Positions 1 to 10,029 of a stretch of DNA of 64,000 bases are shown piece after piece. The notes beneath the pieces were generated by a model. The model saw nothing but the letters and a program-made list of their open reading frames with translations, made no database searches and was not told where the DNA came from. The position numbers and the translations under genes were made by a program. The DNA is taken from contig NC_060118.1 in the NCBI RefSeq assembly GCF_021155765.1, positions 1,488,001 through 1,552,000 on the forward strand. Reading direction: 5' to 3'. Position 1 is the first letter of the stretch; every line of letters starts with the position of its first letter. This DNA comes from Diprion similis. Taxonomy: Eukaryota > Arthropoda > Insecta > Hymenoptera > Diprionidae.

Positions 1-913
1 ATGCCCGTAAATCTTTAATATTTTTCGGCTCTGGTATTTTTTGAATGGCCGCCACTCTATCTTTTAACGTGTATACTCCGTGCTCATCAATTTCGAAGCC
101 TAAGAACCTTATTTTTTTCTCTAAGAAAACGAATTTCTCTTTTTTTATTTTTAGACCGCAGTCTTGTATAATCTTAAAAACTTCCTCAGTTGTGCGCACG
201 TTTTCTTCTATTGTTTTCCCTTTGATTACTATATTGTCGAAGAAAACGTTTACGTTTGCGACATTTCGTAAAATTCGTTCCATATTTTGTTGGAAATACC
301 CTGGGGCAGACGCTACTCCGAAAGGCAGTTTTGTAGGTTGAAATAACCCCTTGTGTGTGCTAAGTGTTAGAATTTTCCTGCTGTTTACTTCGAGAGGAAT
401 TTGCGTATACGCTTCTCTAAGGTCTATCTCTGTGAAAAATTTCCCCCCCTGTAGGTTACTAATCAGGTGATCTCGATTAGGAATCGGATGTCCATTTGAA
501 ATTATTTGGGGATTAACCGTGACCTTGTAATCCGCGCACAACCGAAGGCTCCCGTCTGGCTTCGTTACCGGTACTACAGGCGTTCCCCACTCTGAATTTT
601 CAACTGGCGTTAAAACTCCGGCTGCTACGAGTCTATCTAATTCTTTATCGAGCTTGCCTTTCAATGCGTATGGAACGGTTCTTGGTTTGCAATATTTTGG
701 TTTCGCACCAACCTCAAGCTTTAATTCGAAAGTCCCCTTGGTGAATGTACCAAGACCTTGTGAGAAGAGATTTGCATGTTTTTCTATGAGCTCCTGTTTG
801 AGTAACTTAATTTTTTCCTTTTCATTTTTTATGTTGTGAATTTTTGAGTTGATTATCGTTTTTTCCCGCGATTGTACGATTTCTAGCGGCCAGATTCCTA
901 ATTTTCTAACCAT
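1..913 (-). CDS. pol: Gypsy pol: reverse transcriptase (partial, 3' end outside window)
   Basis: The minus-strand frame stays open from an ATG near 913 to the window edge. It lies in the -1 frame relative to the upstream nucleocapsid/protease ORF and overlaps its end, the usual Gypsy arrangement for a -1 frameshift, although no classical slippery heptamer is obvious. Fingers and palm motifs are readable: a WGTPVVPV segment, LRLCADYK, FTEIDLREAY and LPFGVASAPG. The catalytic YxDD box reads FFDN, with the second aspartate replaced by asparagine, which should inactivate polymerisation unless it is a sequencing error. The connection-side motif FLGFEIDEHG follows. RNase H and integrase would lie left of the window. 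Confidence 0.85.
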   Translation of the reverse strand, partial: MVRKLGIWPLEIVQSREKTIINSKIHNIKNEKEKIKLLKQELIEKHANLFSQGLGTFTKGTFELKLEVGAKPKYCKPRTVPYALKGKLDKELDRLVAAGVLTPVENSEWGTPVVPVTKPDGSLRLCADYKVTVNPQIISNGHPIPNRDHLISNLQGGKFFTEIDLREAYTQIPLEVNSRKILTLSTHKGLFQPTKLPFGVASAPGYFQQNMERILRNVANVNVFFDNIVIKGKTIEENVRTTEEVFKIIQDCGLKIKKEKFVFLEKKIRFLGFEIDEHGVYTLKDRVAAIQKIPEPKNIKDLRA

Positions 914-1587
914 TCGCGACCGATAAGCGGTGCACCTGTTTCGCCCATAGTGTATAGATCTCCCTCAGACGTTATTTTATCATATTGCATCTTAACGTTT
1001 TCAATTACGCCAATCGGGCGTTTCTCTGCGCCATCGTAAAATCGTATATTAATATTTGATTTGGATATCTTTTTGCTTTTAAAGTAACGATCGTAGTCTC
1101 CTTGACTAATGAGAGAAATTCCTGCTCCTCCGTCTATTTCCATTTTAATTACTTGATTCTCGATTTTTATCGGTAAATATTGCGGCTCTACCGTTACCAA
1201 ATTACAGTCATAATTATTAACGTTCATAGAAAATAAGTCTCTATACCACTCGCAGTCTTCCTCGTCGTCGTTGTTGGAGTCGTTGCTGTCTTGTTGTAGA
1301 TTGCCCACCGACGTACGCTGCTTGCTTTTCTTCTTCTTCTTACACACTTGTTCGAGGTGTCCTTGCTGGCCACACGCGTCGCACGTTTTTTTTTTGTGCC
1401 AGCATTCGCTCGCCCAGTGATTCGGGCGTCCACAGCAGAAACACGAGATGTCTTCCCCGCCGCCCCTTGGTCGGCGCTGATGAGATTGTTGTTGAGATCC
1501 GCGAGCCGAGCCCCGTTTATTCGGTGTTCCTCGTTGCGAGTTTGTCTTGGGCCCCGGATTCCGCGTCTGTGTGCGTTGTTTCCCCAT
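898..1587 (-). CDS. Gypsy nucleocapsid zinc knuckles plus aspartic protease
   Basis: This 229-residue ORF starts with a very basic Arg/Gln/Ser-rich region. Two zinc knuckles follow around residues 50-85: CFCCGRPNHWASEC (CX2CX4HX4C) and CDACGQQGHLEQVC. A low-complexity acidic spacer comes next. Residues 150-229 look like a retropepsin, with the flap/C-terminal signature GAPLIGREWL. The catalytic triplet is IDGGAG instead of the usual D-T/S-G, an odd substitution at the position that supports the active-site aspartate. The frame is the same as gag, separated by one in-frame TAA at 1621, so either gag-NC readthrough or a single nonsense mutation explains the split. Confidence 0.85.
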   Translation of the reverse strand: MGKQRTQTRNPGPKTNSQRGTPNKRGSARGSQQQSHQRRPRGGGEDISCFCCGRPNHWASECWHKKKTCDACGQQGHLEQVCKKKKKSKQRTSVGNLQQDSNDSNNDDEEDCEWYRDLFSMNVNNYDCNLVTVEPQYLPIKIENQVIKMEIDGGAGISLISQGDYDRYFKSKKISKSNINIRFYDGAEKRPIGVIENVKMQYDKITSEGDLYTMGETGAPLIGREWLEN

Positions 1588-1620
1588 GTATTGTACACTC
1601 GCGTTGTCAACATCTTCGTG

Positions 1621-2391
1621 TTAATCATCGGCGTTCGATGTGACCGTGTTTACGGCTTTCTTCGCTTCTTCTACAGCGGACGCTTCCTTCAATGCGAGAT
1701 CCAATGTTAAGTTCTCTATTTTAAATAACGCTTTCCTGGCTTCATCGTCTGATAACCCCGTGATTAGTTGGTCCTTTATTGAATCATCTGCATCGTTGAA
1801 GTTGCATTTGATTGCTAACTCCCTGAGGGCCGCAATATATTGTGGGACACTTTCATCCTTCCCTTGCATGCGGCACCGGAACTGTGAGCGTAGCACCGTC
1901 ACGTTGACTTTAGGTTTCAAATAATCCGTTGTTTTTTTAATTATTTCCTCGAAGGGAACGTCACCGGGTTTGTTTGGAGCACATATTTTTTTAATGACCG
2001 CGTATGTTTTAGCACTCACTTTGGTGAGGAAAATGGCTCTTTTCTTGACAGCGTCGGTCACATTGTTAGCAATAAAGTAGAACTCCATGCGCTCTACGAA
2101 CTGCTCCCAATCGTCTTTCTCCCAATCATAGTCCACTGAAGCCCGATATTCCATGGTCGCAATTTGATTACCAGTCTGTTCTCCCTGGTCGTTGACGGCG
2201 TTGTCTGTGACTTGCACCGATCTACCACTTTCTTCTACGACGAGCTTTCTCAGCTGCTTGCGAAGGCTATCCAGGTTATTTGACTCGTCGGCGTTCTGTT
2301 CTCTGCGCTTCAATTCCTCCACCACTTGAGCTTTACTCAAGTCGTAAATCCACGATAACTTTTCCTTCTTATCAACACCGCTCATGGCCAA
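1621..2391 (-). CDS. gag: Gypsy gag capsid region
   Basis: The 256-residue product has the typical Ty3/Gypsy capsid pattern: a start resembling a helical matrix-like region, then a segment around residues 90-200 with WEQFVERMEFYF, RAIFLTKV, YLKPKVNV, FRCRMQGKDESVPQY and ELAIKCNF. Such Gag proteins form the particle shell that packages element RNA. It ends with TAA just upstream of the in-frame zinc-knuckle ORF. Start chosen as the first ATG, 40 nt downstream of the presumed end of the LTR. Confidence 0.85.
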   Translation of the reverse strand: MAMSGVDKKEKLSWIYDLSKAQVVEELKRREQNADESNNLDSLRKQLRKLVVEESGRSVQVTDNAVNDQGEQTGNQIATMEYRASVDYDWEKDDWEQFVERMEFYFIANNVTDAVKKRAIFLTKVSAKTYAVIKKICAPNKPGDVPFEEIIKKTTDYLKPKVNVTVLRSQFRCRMQGKDESVPQYIAALRELAIKCNFNDADDSIKDQLITGLSDDEARKALFKIENLTLDLALKEASAVEEAKKAVNTVTSNADD

Positions 2392-2430
2392 ATTTTATTT
2401 GCGTAATCCATTATTTTCCTCGTCGCCACT

Positions 2431-2561
2431 TGGAGTAAAGGTAGGGGAGCAAGATAAGTGGGCAGACGTGAAGAACAAGAATGTTTATTCCGTGCGAACA
2501 GCTAGCGGGCTAGCTCGCTACTGACGACGGTGTGTTTACTATTGTATATATATATAGTACA
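2431..2561 (-). repeat. Candidate short 5' LTR with adjoining primer-binding-like site
   Basis: On the minus strand this stretch begins TGTACTATA and ends CTCCA, and it contains an AATAAA signal. It is followed at once by AGTGGCGACGAGGA, which looks like the primer-binding site of many insect Gypsy elements. At about 131 bp it would be a short LTR. The 3' LTR is outside the window, so the outer boundary is inferred. Confidence 0.5.
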
Positions 2562-2637
2562 GTATTTTGGTCGCCGAGTAAAATATAACATATACTACAG
2601 TTTGAAACCGGGGTATTTATAGGAAATATGGTCGATC

Positions 2638-3348
2638 ATGTCCAAGATGCGGTTTGAGGCACAACCTACTAAGCTTCCCATGATAAATTTCGAAAAACTT
2701 TCAGAGCAAAATGTGAAAAGACAAAAACGGCATGGGGAATCACTTTCGAACAGTGTGCGTGCAATATTCTGCGGTCCGGCCAATTGTGGTAAAACTAATG
2801 CGGTGCTCACACTTATAACCCACCCCAATGGACTTAGATTTGAAAATATCTATATCTACTCAAAATCCCTTAACCAACCGAAGTACCAATTGCTGAAGCA
2901 ATTGTTGGACAACGTTGAGAATATGGAGTATTTTCCTTATACCGAGCGTGAGCAAGTGATTACACCGGACGAAGCACGACCCAACTCGATAATCGTTTTT
3001 GATGATGTAGCGTGCGAGAAGCAGGACAATATTAGAGCCTACTTCTGCATGGGCAGGCATCACGATGTTGATTGTTCCTATCTCTGTCGGACGTACGCGC
3101 GTATTCCTGAACATCTCGTGCGTGACAACGTAAACTTACTCGTGTTATTCAAACAAGACGATATGAACCTGAGACACGTATACAACGACCATGTGAACAC
3201 CGGTATGTCTTACATACAGTTTGAAGATGTGTGCTTCGCATGCTGGAACGGTGATAAGTACGGGTTTCTTGTGATCGACAGAGACAGCGAGCCCAACCAT
3301 GGACGTTATAGGAAGGGATTTGATTTTTTCAGTAGCCTGGAAAAGTAA
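2638..3348 (+). CDS. Polinton genome-packaging ATPase (FtsK-HerA/A32 type)
   Basis: An intact 236-residue ORF. A short N-terminal tail (SEQNVKRQKRHGESLSNSVR) precedes a P-loop at residues 46-53 (GPANCGKT). The Walker B strand is NSIIVFDDVA at about 117-125. Later motifs include CMGRHHDVDCSYLCRTYARIP and NLLVLFKQDD. These match the A32-like packaging ATPase shared by Polintons, adenovirus-like and poxvirus-like DNA viruses, which would pump the element genome into a capsid. The homologue in Polinton B (42.7-43.0 kb) is a remnant. Uninterrupted, so possibly still functional as a protein. Confidence 0.9.
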   Translation: MSKMRFEAQPTKLPMINFEKLSEQNVKRQKRHGESLSNSVRAIFCGPANCGKTNAVLTLITHPNGLRFENIYIYSKSLNQPKYQLLKQLLDNVENMEYFPYTEREQVITPDEARPNSIIVFDDVACEKQDNIRAYFCMGRHHDVDCSYLCRTYARIPEHLVRDNVNLLVLFKQDDMNLRHVYNDHVNTGMSYIQFEDVCFACWNGDKYGFLVIDRDSEPNHGRYRKGFDFFSSLEK

Positions 3349-3408
3349 TAAAAATCTTGCGTTTTCAAGCGAGAGACACAGTAGCGTTGCAGACTCAGTT
3401 GCGTCAAC

Positions 3409-3753
3409 ATGCAGAGCTCTAAACTTCCCGAGCAAAAAGAAGTCCTACATCAGATTGCTCAAGCGAGTGCTGCGATCCGTCGAAAACACAGATTGCTCAA
3501 GTCGGGCAAGGAATCCACGGCTCGGAAATTGAGCGACGTTTTCAAATCAGTAGTGACTCCGTTGCGAGAACTGGTGAATGTTACAAAAGAGACGAAACCC
3601 TCGAAACAAGGAATGGCAGAAATCAAACAAGAAATAAAGCAGATGAAAAATGAAACGAACAATGAAACAGTCTCGGAAATGGATGATTCCTTTGCTTTGG
3701 CAGGAGATAAAACAATCGTAGAAACACCTGTTGATGAAACCGAGAATGAGTAA
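3409..3753 (+). CDS. Small charged Polinton protein, function unknown
   Basis: A 114-residue ORF follows the ATPase by 60 nt. It is Lys/Glu rich with long predicted helical stretches (for example EIKQEIKQMKNETNNE), so a coiled coil is likely. I recognise no domain. Its place between ATPase and the next conserved Polinton gene, on the same strand, makes a real gene more likely than chance. A small virion or scaffold-type protein is a guess from position only. Confidence 0.6.
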   Translation: MQSSKLPEQKEVLHQIAQASAAIRRKHRLLKSGKESTARKLSDVFKSVVTPLRELVNVTKETKPSKQGMAEIKQEIKQMKNETNNETVSEMDDSFALAGDKTIVETPVDETENE

Positions 3754-3759
3754 TTCGGA

Positions 3760-4308
3760 ATGATGAGAGATGAGACGAGAAAAAGTGAATTCGATAACGT
3801 ATACGGTGTACGCAACCTCTCAACTGGACTAATGATTGGTGATTCGTTGATGAGTTTTGGGAGTGACCAGATCCGTATTAGGAGTTCGGTTTACCCAGAA
3901 ACGGAGGGGTTGCTGGAACTTTCGTTCAGAAAGGAGCCCGACAGGTCCAATGTGAGCGACAAAGATCGGGAAAATTATAGAAACATAATCCTCAAAACGA
4001 ACGCACATAAAAAGTATTACTCATCCGATGGAGCTGTTCGAAGCGATAACAGTTACAAATTGAGAAATGTCATTGCCGAATAGTTGGATTATTCACCATC
4101 GCCTCAGCGAAAGGGTAAAGGTCTATTTCCGCAAGCTATGATCACACGACAAGGCGTTGAAACGGAATACGTTTTCTGGGATAATCCAAATGAGTTAGTG
4201 GAGCGTCTTCGTCTAGTCCTAGCATCCCAGGCAGCGGGAAATCCGAGTCACAACAACGAAATAATGTCCATTATCGAAGAACTACGCGAAGCAGAAATCA
4301 TTTATTAA
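3760..4308 (+). pseudogene. Conserved Polinton protein (YPETEGLLELSF family), one amber stop
   Basis: One reading frame codes 182 residues, broken only by TAG at 4081-4083. The N-terminal part has NVYGVRNLSTGLMIG and YPETEGLLELSFRKEPD. The stop falls between LRNVIAE and DYSPSPQRKGKGLFP. The C-terminal part ends with IEELREAEIIY. I know this protein as a frequent companion of ATPase and integrase in animal Polintons; its function is unknown to me. A decayed copy of the same C-terminus is readable in Polinton B near 42.4-42.65 kb. The frame remains clean on both sides of the stop, so the mutation is recent. Confidence 0.7.
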
Positions 4309-4341
4309 GCCGCTCTTATCGCTTTTGCATCCATTTTCGAG

Positions 4342-4743
4342 ATGAGCGTCGATGTGTTCGGACGGCATCTGGATAAAAACACAGCTGCGGGTAATCGCGG
4401 CCCTTCCGGTGTCGGATTTCAAATCACTGCGGACGGACATTAAGATCTACGGAATAAAAGACTGTGCAATGTCGCAGAACCTGTTGAGCAAAACAATGCT
4501 GTAACTTTGAAAATCTTACGACGAAAATTCAACGTGCTGCAAAAACAAATCGACAATCTCGATCAAATGATCAAAGCTTTGGAGATCAGGACGGGGAAAG
4601 CTTTGAATACCTTCTACGCAGATTTCAAAACAGACAGAGACCTGTCGATTCGAAACGCTGAAATCATTTCCAAATTGGACACCAGACTAAGAGCATTGGA
4701 ATATGAACGAGAAAAAGCTAACGCTGGTGACGGAACTGCATGA
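4342..4743 (+). pseudogene. Fibre-like Polinton protein with coiled coil, one ochre stop
   Basis: Starting at the ATG at 4342, the frame gives DVFGRHL, then a GPSGVGFQITADG segment, an in-frame TAA at 4441-4443, then NKRLCNVAEP and a heptad-like region (LKILRRKFNVLQKQIDNLDQ). Short glycine-containing heads followed by coiled coils resemble virion fibre or spike proteins, but that role is inferred. The 3' end overlaps the start of the integrase by 41 nt in another frame. A matching fragment occurs at about 42.1-42.35 kb in Polinton B. Confidence 0.6.
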
Positions 4744-5629
4744 GCCCGCCCGCCGGAATTACCAGCGTCGCCGTGTAGACGTGCGCGGCATCGACGAGAC
4801 CTGGCAGGTGGATCTTGTTGATATGATGTCATACGCAGGACAAATCAAAGGCTACAAGTATATGCTCACAGTCATTGATATCTTTTCAAAGTATGCGTGG
4901 GCTGTACCGATAAGGAGCAAGTCCGGGGATGATGTTACAAAGGCCATGGAATCTGTGCTAACTCAAGGACGTGTACCGAAAAAATTACACGTTAATAGAG
5001 GAACGGAATTCTACAACTCAAAATTTGAAACTCTTCTGTCACGCTATGGAATCAAACTCTACTCCAAGTACAGTAATTTGAAGGCTTCGATCTGTGAACG
5101 GTTTAATCGTAAGCTGAAAAGTAAAATGTGGAAACGGTTCAGTATGCAAGGAAGCTACAAGTGGCTCAACATCTTATCTGATTTAGTATCGGCTTATAAC
5201 AACACGAAACACCGAACCATAAGAATGAAACCATCGGATGTCACCGTTGCGAACGAAAGGCTGGTATTACGTCAGTCGTACGGAGGGCTTGGAACGAAAC
5301 CTTTCAAACCGGCAAAGTTCAAAACCGGTGACAAAGTTCGAATCAGCAAATTCCAAAACGTCTTTGAGAAAAGTTACACTCCCAATTGGACGACTGAAAT
5401 ATTCACAATAAGCCAAGTAGCAAATACCAATCCTGTGACGTACAAGCTCAAAGACTACCAAGGTCAACCCATCGCTGGTGGTTTCTACGAACAGGAGCTT
5501 CTCAAGTTGCGACATCCGGACATCTATCTGGTGGAGAAGGTGCTTCAGAAGCGGGAAAGAAAGTTTTACGTCAAGTGGCTAGGTTTTGATACTACACACA
5601 ACAGTTGGCTAAATGAATCTGATATGTAA
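4703..5629 (+). CDS. Polinton integrase with C-terminal chromodomain
   Basis: A continuous 308-residue ORF of the retroviral integrase (rve) fold, which in Polintons inserts the element DNA. It starts with the usual ELHEPARRNYQRRRV segment. The catalytic core begins at WQVDLVDM (D37). The second catalytic position lies in LHVNRGTEFYN, where the conserved aspartate is asparagine (N98). The glutamate is in SICERFNRKL (E132). The C-terminus DIYLVEKVLQKRE...FYVKWLGFD is a chromodomain, which can steer integration to modified chromatin. In Polinton B the matching site reads VDRGT, so the N is private to this copy and probably inactivating. Convergent with PolB. Confidence 0.9.
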   Translation: MNEKKLTLVTELHEPARRNYQRRRVDVRGIDETWQVDLVDMMSYAGQIKGYKYMLTVIDIFSKYAWAVPIRSKSGDDVTKAMESVLTQGRVPKKLHVNRGTEFYNSKFETLLSRYGIKLYSKYSNLKASICERFNRKLKSKMWKRFSMQGSYKWLNILSDLVSAYNNTKHRTIRMKPSDVTVANERLVLRQSYGGLGTKPFKPAKFKTGDKVRISKFQNVFEKSYTPNWTTEIFTISQVANTNPVTYKLKDYQGQPIAGGFYEQELLKLRHPDIYLVEKVLQKRERKFYVKWLGFDTTHNSWLNESDM

Positions 5630-5680
5630 TGTTGAATAAACGAAATTATTTTTCGAGTATTTGTCTTTATTTTTTACATC

Positions 5681-8600
5681 TTAGAGATACAATTCATACC
5701 GATGTTCAGTTCGACTGCAGGTCTTGTAGCCCCACGGCAGAGTATCGGTTGTGTTTCGAAATACGATACGCTTATCGTCGTTCCAGCTCAGTGCTACTTT
5801 TTTCTGTTCATTGGTATAGACCTGATGCTTCTGACTCTGTATTAGACTCTGACGTTCGACTGAAATTTCGTGTTCTCAAGCACACTTCAAGTTATCATTG
5901 AAGGTTATAGTTTTTAACAGGGATCCTTTGACACCCTTGGCTCGTTTTTCATCCTTATCCTCCCCCATCACTCTGAATGAGTACAACTTCGCTCTCAAGC
6001 CAATAAATTCCACCATTATTTTTCTGTTACACTCATATTTCATCAGACCCAGAACTTTTTTGTGAACCAACGGAATTTCGTAGATGTTGTCAGGTGGATA
6101 ATCGGAGGTATCAAATTTATCCAAGTCCTGTTTGATGCATTCGTAAATGTTGGGGACGGTAATGTGATATATCACACTATCCGTGTCAGTGTACATTAAT
6201 TTTGCCTGATGCCCAAAACTTCGTTTCAATATACTTGTAGTGAAAATCGTAGATAAAGGTCTTCGCAAGATCTAAAATGGAAGAACCTGCATACAATGGT
6301 TTGTTGACTTTGACTGTCGTTCTACGCAATTCAACTATTATCATATCTTTATCAAAGATTGTACAACTGTGGAAATTTGGTTTGGCTATAGTAGCTCTAG
6401 CACCGTATTTTCCATCCCATTTCGTGATCAGCCTGACATCTCTATACTTCCTAACATTTTCCATTGTCTTACCGAAAACTGCGTTGTTCATCAGTTTATA
6501 GAAGTTTTTTTCGAATTTATTGTTTGATTTTTTGCGTAAGTGTGTATTTAAATCTATGTACTTTTTGAGCCACGGTGTTTGTCTGAACTTTGAAACTCTA
6601 TATATTCTAGCTAGTTTTAAACTTAATTCTAAGCATTGTTTCAAGACGCGGTAATGAACAACGTAGTTTTGCTTGGAAAGTAGCGTGGTCGTCAATTTCG
6701 GCTGCTTACTTTCTAAGATAGGAGGTATGTAGCGTTCCGGACACAGTGATAAATCTTTATGCATTTCATGCAGTTCCTTGGGATATTCCAAATCTACCTG
6801 TAATAAGTAGCTAAACTCCGCTTCGTCTGTGATGGCAAAAACATCGAATTGTCTGAAATCTAATATCCATTCGAGAGAACTGCATGGTAGAGCAAAGCTC
6901 ATAGCCGCGCCGTACAAGTTGTTAACGTCGAAGTACATGAGATAAGACTCTTCGAGCGCTGTATTGAAAGCATCTCTCATGTATCTATTGTTAGCCTTTG
7001 CATATCGGTTAGAGCATTGGGACACACCGCCTCGAATACCTTTTTCTATAAACATAAGCATATCTATGTCAGTGAGAAGCTCGAGCTCGATACCGGTACA
7101 TTTTAACATTGCGTCAAACGAAAGACCGGGCGCTGTAGAATAATGTAACGGGTCCAGGTTGTATGTTGCATAACAATTTTGTCGAAAGTTTTCAAAATCG
7201 TCAGCCAACAGAAAAACATCAGTTTGCAAATGTAAGTCTGAATATTCCCCCATCGTTTTTAGGTTAAAAGCTTGCCAAACTTTACACGCGTGTGCGTCAT
7301 CGTTATCCGAAATATCTTGGTTGTTCAATTTTGAATAACATCTTTCTTTAGGTGGTAACTTTACGTTCTCGAGCTTCTCCCAACCATCCATGTACTCGTA
7401 CGGAAAAACATCTTTCCTGGTCAATAACTCGAATTTTCAAGAGCTAGTGCAAAATTTACGTGTAATTGATTTTTAATTATCATTCAAATATGTTGCCAAT
7501 TTTTCGAGACTGCTGGGCATAAAACGGAACGAATCTAGAAATCTAAACTTCATATCTGTCCCTTTACATGTTTTGTGAACGAAATGTACTTTTCTTTGTT
7601 CACGGGTAGAAGCTGAATAGTACCCTAAAAAGTTGTGGCCAATGCTCTAATCAAAAAATGCGAATCGTAACCCGACAGATTGTGGAATATCACTGGGAAA
7701 GTATGCGAGTTTTGATAATTACGATTACAGCTTTGATGCGCAGGACCACGGTACCTTCCTGTGAAATGACAGTGATCACGGTGTTTCGCGTCTTCGCGCG
7801 TGAACGGCTTTTCAGAAATATGACATACCTTTGATAAATTAAATTCGTCAATTTGATTGAAGTTCAGCGACTCTATAGGTACAATAGTTCTGAAATACGT
7901 TCCTAACGAGTGTGCCAATGTCTCCAACTCGTTCACAAACCATTCGATGCAAGTCTCCCCGCGATTAATTTTGAACTTTGAATTGGAATCGTTAAAGGTG
8001 CAATGCAGGTAAAATGCTATACTGTAAGGAATATGATTTTGGTAAATTGTTCTATTTTCTGACACTTGAATGTTAGTAGCTTGCAACAAGCATTCTAGAT
8101 CCGCGTAAATACAGAACGGAACGGTTTCTTTGTGCCTAAAATTTTTGAATTCCAGAATCTCTTCCTCTTCCTCGGGTAAAACAACTTTGGTGTCGTTTAA
8201 ACTTATGCAATAAACTCTATGGTTCGCCATACATCTTTCAGATTGGAAGTGCATCAGACATCTACCACACAACCAGATACGAGGATGGTGCTTAGAAATT
8301 TGAGAACTTGTCAAGCGTGATAAATTGCGAATCTAAGCAAAATGAAAGATTCTATTTTTTTTCACAATATTCCGTATCAATATCATCGTCATCGTCTGTA
8401 ATTTCGGTTTCCACTGCCAAGAGATGAATTACGGGTTTATCAGACTTATTCTGACTCAAGTGAATCGGTACTATTTCATTTTTTTCCCCACCATCTTGGT
8501 CTACACCATAAACATTGATGGAAAGTCCGTTGAGTTTTTCAAATTTCGAAATAGTATTTTTATCTAGAGACGTGAGAAAGTTTATACTGTCATACCGTAG

Positions 8601-9449
8601 CACTGAGCTGAAATGTGGATACGAGCTGGTTATGTTGGGATTTCTGTTGTTAGCTGGGTACAGAGCTGCGGTGACCGACTAAAGGAAGCAATACGAGTCG
8701 TTGTTTGAGATTTTTACCACAGCCTTTTTATCTCTGATGTGCTTCGGTAACGGGGTGTAGGTATATAGACCACCTCGAAGTGGCGTATACTTGTTAATGT
8801 TGACGGCAAGATTGATAATTTCAAGTAACGACCAGCCTGAATCCTTTCCCTGGAAATCTTCCGCCTTTGTTAACAAACGGTTTGTTACATTTTCGATGAA
8901 CCATTCATTAATATCCGTTGTCTGGAGGATGATTTCGTTTTTCGTATTAAAGAATTTGTTCTCTTCTACTGTGTGATCATCCTTTTTTACTTCGAATTTA
9001 CAAGCCAGGATGACGTTTACTTTTAGGCTCCCCGTTTTCCGCAAAGCGTTTATCAGTCTTGTCACAGCAAGTAACTTCGCGTCTTCTAGAAACCTCTCCA
9101 CGTCTTTATGCTTCAAATTGGTGATGGATCCTGTTCGTATTCTTCCCTCGAAAGCAGACTCCAATTCCTCCCAGTGTACGCGATCGCTTCGTCTTTGTTT
9201 CCGCGTACCGTCACCCGTTCTCCGAAGCCGTTTGAATTTTTCCGCCAGCGACTTCAAGAGTCCGATCGTTGTGATAATTTTCGTTTTCTCACCTATAGAT
9301 AAAGCCTTCGGCAGAATTTTGTTTAGAAGCCGGATATTTTGCGTCCCAAATTTAATCCATTTCTGAATCTCCGTTGGCGATGATTTGTTCAACATTTTGT
9401 ACGCAGATTCCATAATGTTGATCAATTTCAAACATATCGCGGATTCCAT
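5681..9449 (-). pseudogene. Polinton A protein-primed DNA polymerase B, broken
   Basis: This is the large replicative polymerase of Polintons (3'-5' exonuclease plus palm). Readable motifs from the N-terminus: NDSYCFL, the exonuclease segment [11 protein letters not shown], a Cys/His patch ([18 protein letters not shown]), [12 protein letters not shown], polymerase motif [13 protein letters not shown], motif [16 protein letters not shown] and motif [13 protein letters not shown]. The C-terminus is recognisable to a TAA at 5681-5683. Breaks: TAG at 8679 in place of a conserved Trp, a stop at 8352, frameshifts between about 8350 and 8314, near 7500 and near 6230, and a TGA at 5876. The start ATG at 9449 matches the start in Polinton B. 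Confidence 0.9.
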
Positions 9450-9517
9450 CTTTCTTACTTCTCACGTGCTCTTGACAAGTTTAAACATGAATGATCGTTT
9501 ACTGTGATGGTAATTCT

Positions 9518-9525
9518 TTTTATAG
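9518..9525 (-). promoter_or_regulatory. TATA box of PolB A
   Basis: On the minus strand TATAAAAA is followed by ATTACCATCACAG. The same block (TATAAAAT...ATTACCATCACAG) sits at the same distance upstream of PolB in Polinton B at 24808, so it is a conserved core promoter. Confidence 0.7.
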
Positions 9526-9654
9526 AGCGAGCTATACGTGTGTCTATTACGCGTGGTGTCGTGTCATTCGGTAAACATGGGAGCCACCATACGATATCAC
9601 ATTTCTCCGTTTGCAAAACATAAACACAAGGGTTCGTTACATTAGAGTCCTGGA

Positions 9655-9960
9655 GAGGTATTTGGTGGGGAGAAAGAACGTCACGTGGTTGATATCACTT
9701 CGGACTTGGGATTTTTGATAAGAATGTCACGCGGTTGATAACGCATCGAACCTTGGACTGGAAAAGAACATCACGTGGTTCACCCCAGCCCTTCTCGGAA
9801 CTATTAATTGTCGAATGTTACGTGGTTGATATCATACCGGTCCTTGGACCACACAAGCAGTTTACGAGAAAAGAATGTCACGTAATTGATATCGGGTCAA
9901 CGAAAACAATTCTCGGAACTTCTAATTGCGGAATGTAGGGTGTCAAATATCACACCGCAA
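9655..9960. repeat. Polinton A terminal repeat: CACGTG-centred array
   Basis: About five degenerate units of 50-80 bp, each with a core like GTCACGTGGTTGATATCA followed by a CGGACTTGG-type block. It begins 200 bp upstream of PolB. Closely related arrays lie at 17385-17690 and, in inverted orientation to that one, 47650-47960, so this is terminal-repeat DNA of the family. CACGTG is also an E-box, so a regulatory role is possible. Confidence 0.75.
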
Positions 9961-10029
9961 GCCGCTGAAAGTTAACCGGAACATTCCTGAGATAGGTACG
10001 TGGGGAACAGAAGGGTTTGCGTCTCCGCT

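Larger units (their letters stand above)
1..2561 (-). mobile_element. Ty3/Gypsy retrotransposon, 5' part, runs off the window
   Basis: On the minus strand the order is short LTR, primer-binding-like site, gag, zinc knuckle plus protease, then reverse transcriptase running off the left edge. This is the standard Ty3/Gypsy order. The coding frames are nearly open, so the copy is young or recently dead. It directly abuts Polinton A at about 2561. Confidence 0.85.

Noticed and set aside
9655..9960. Centromeric or other satellite
   Set aside because: The arrays are short and tied to Polinton ends rather than forming a long homogeneous block.
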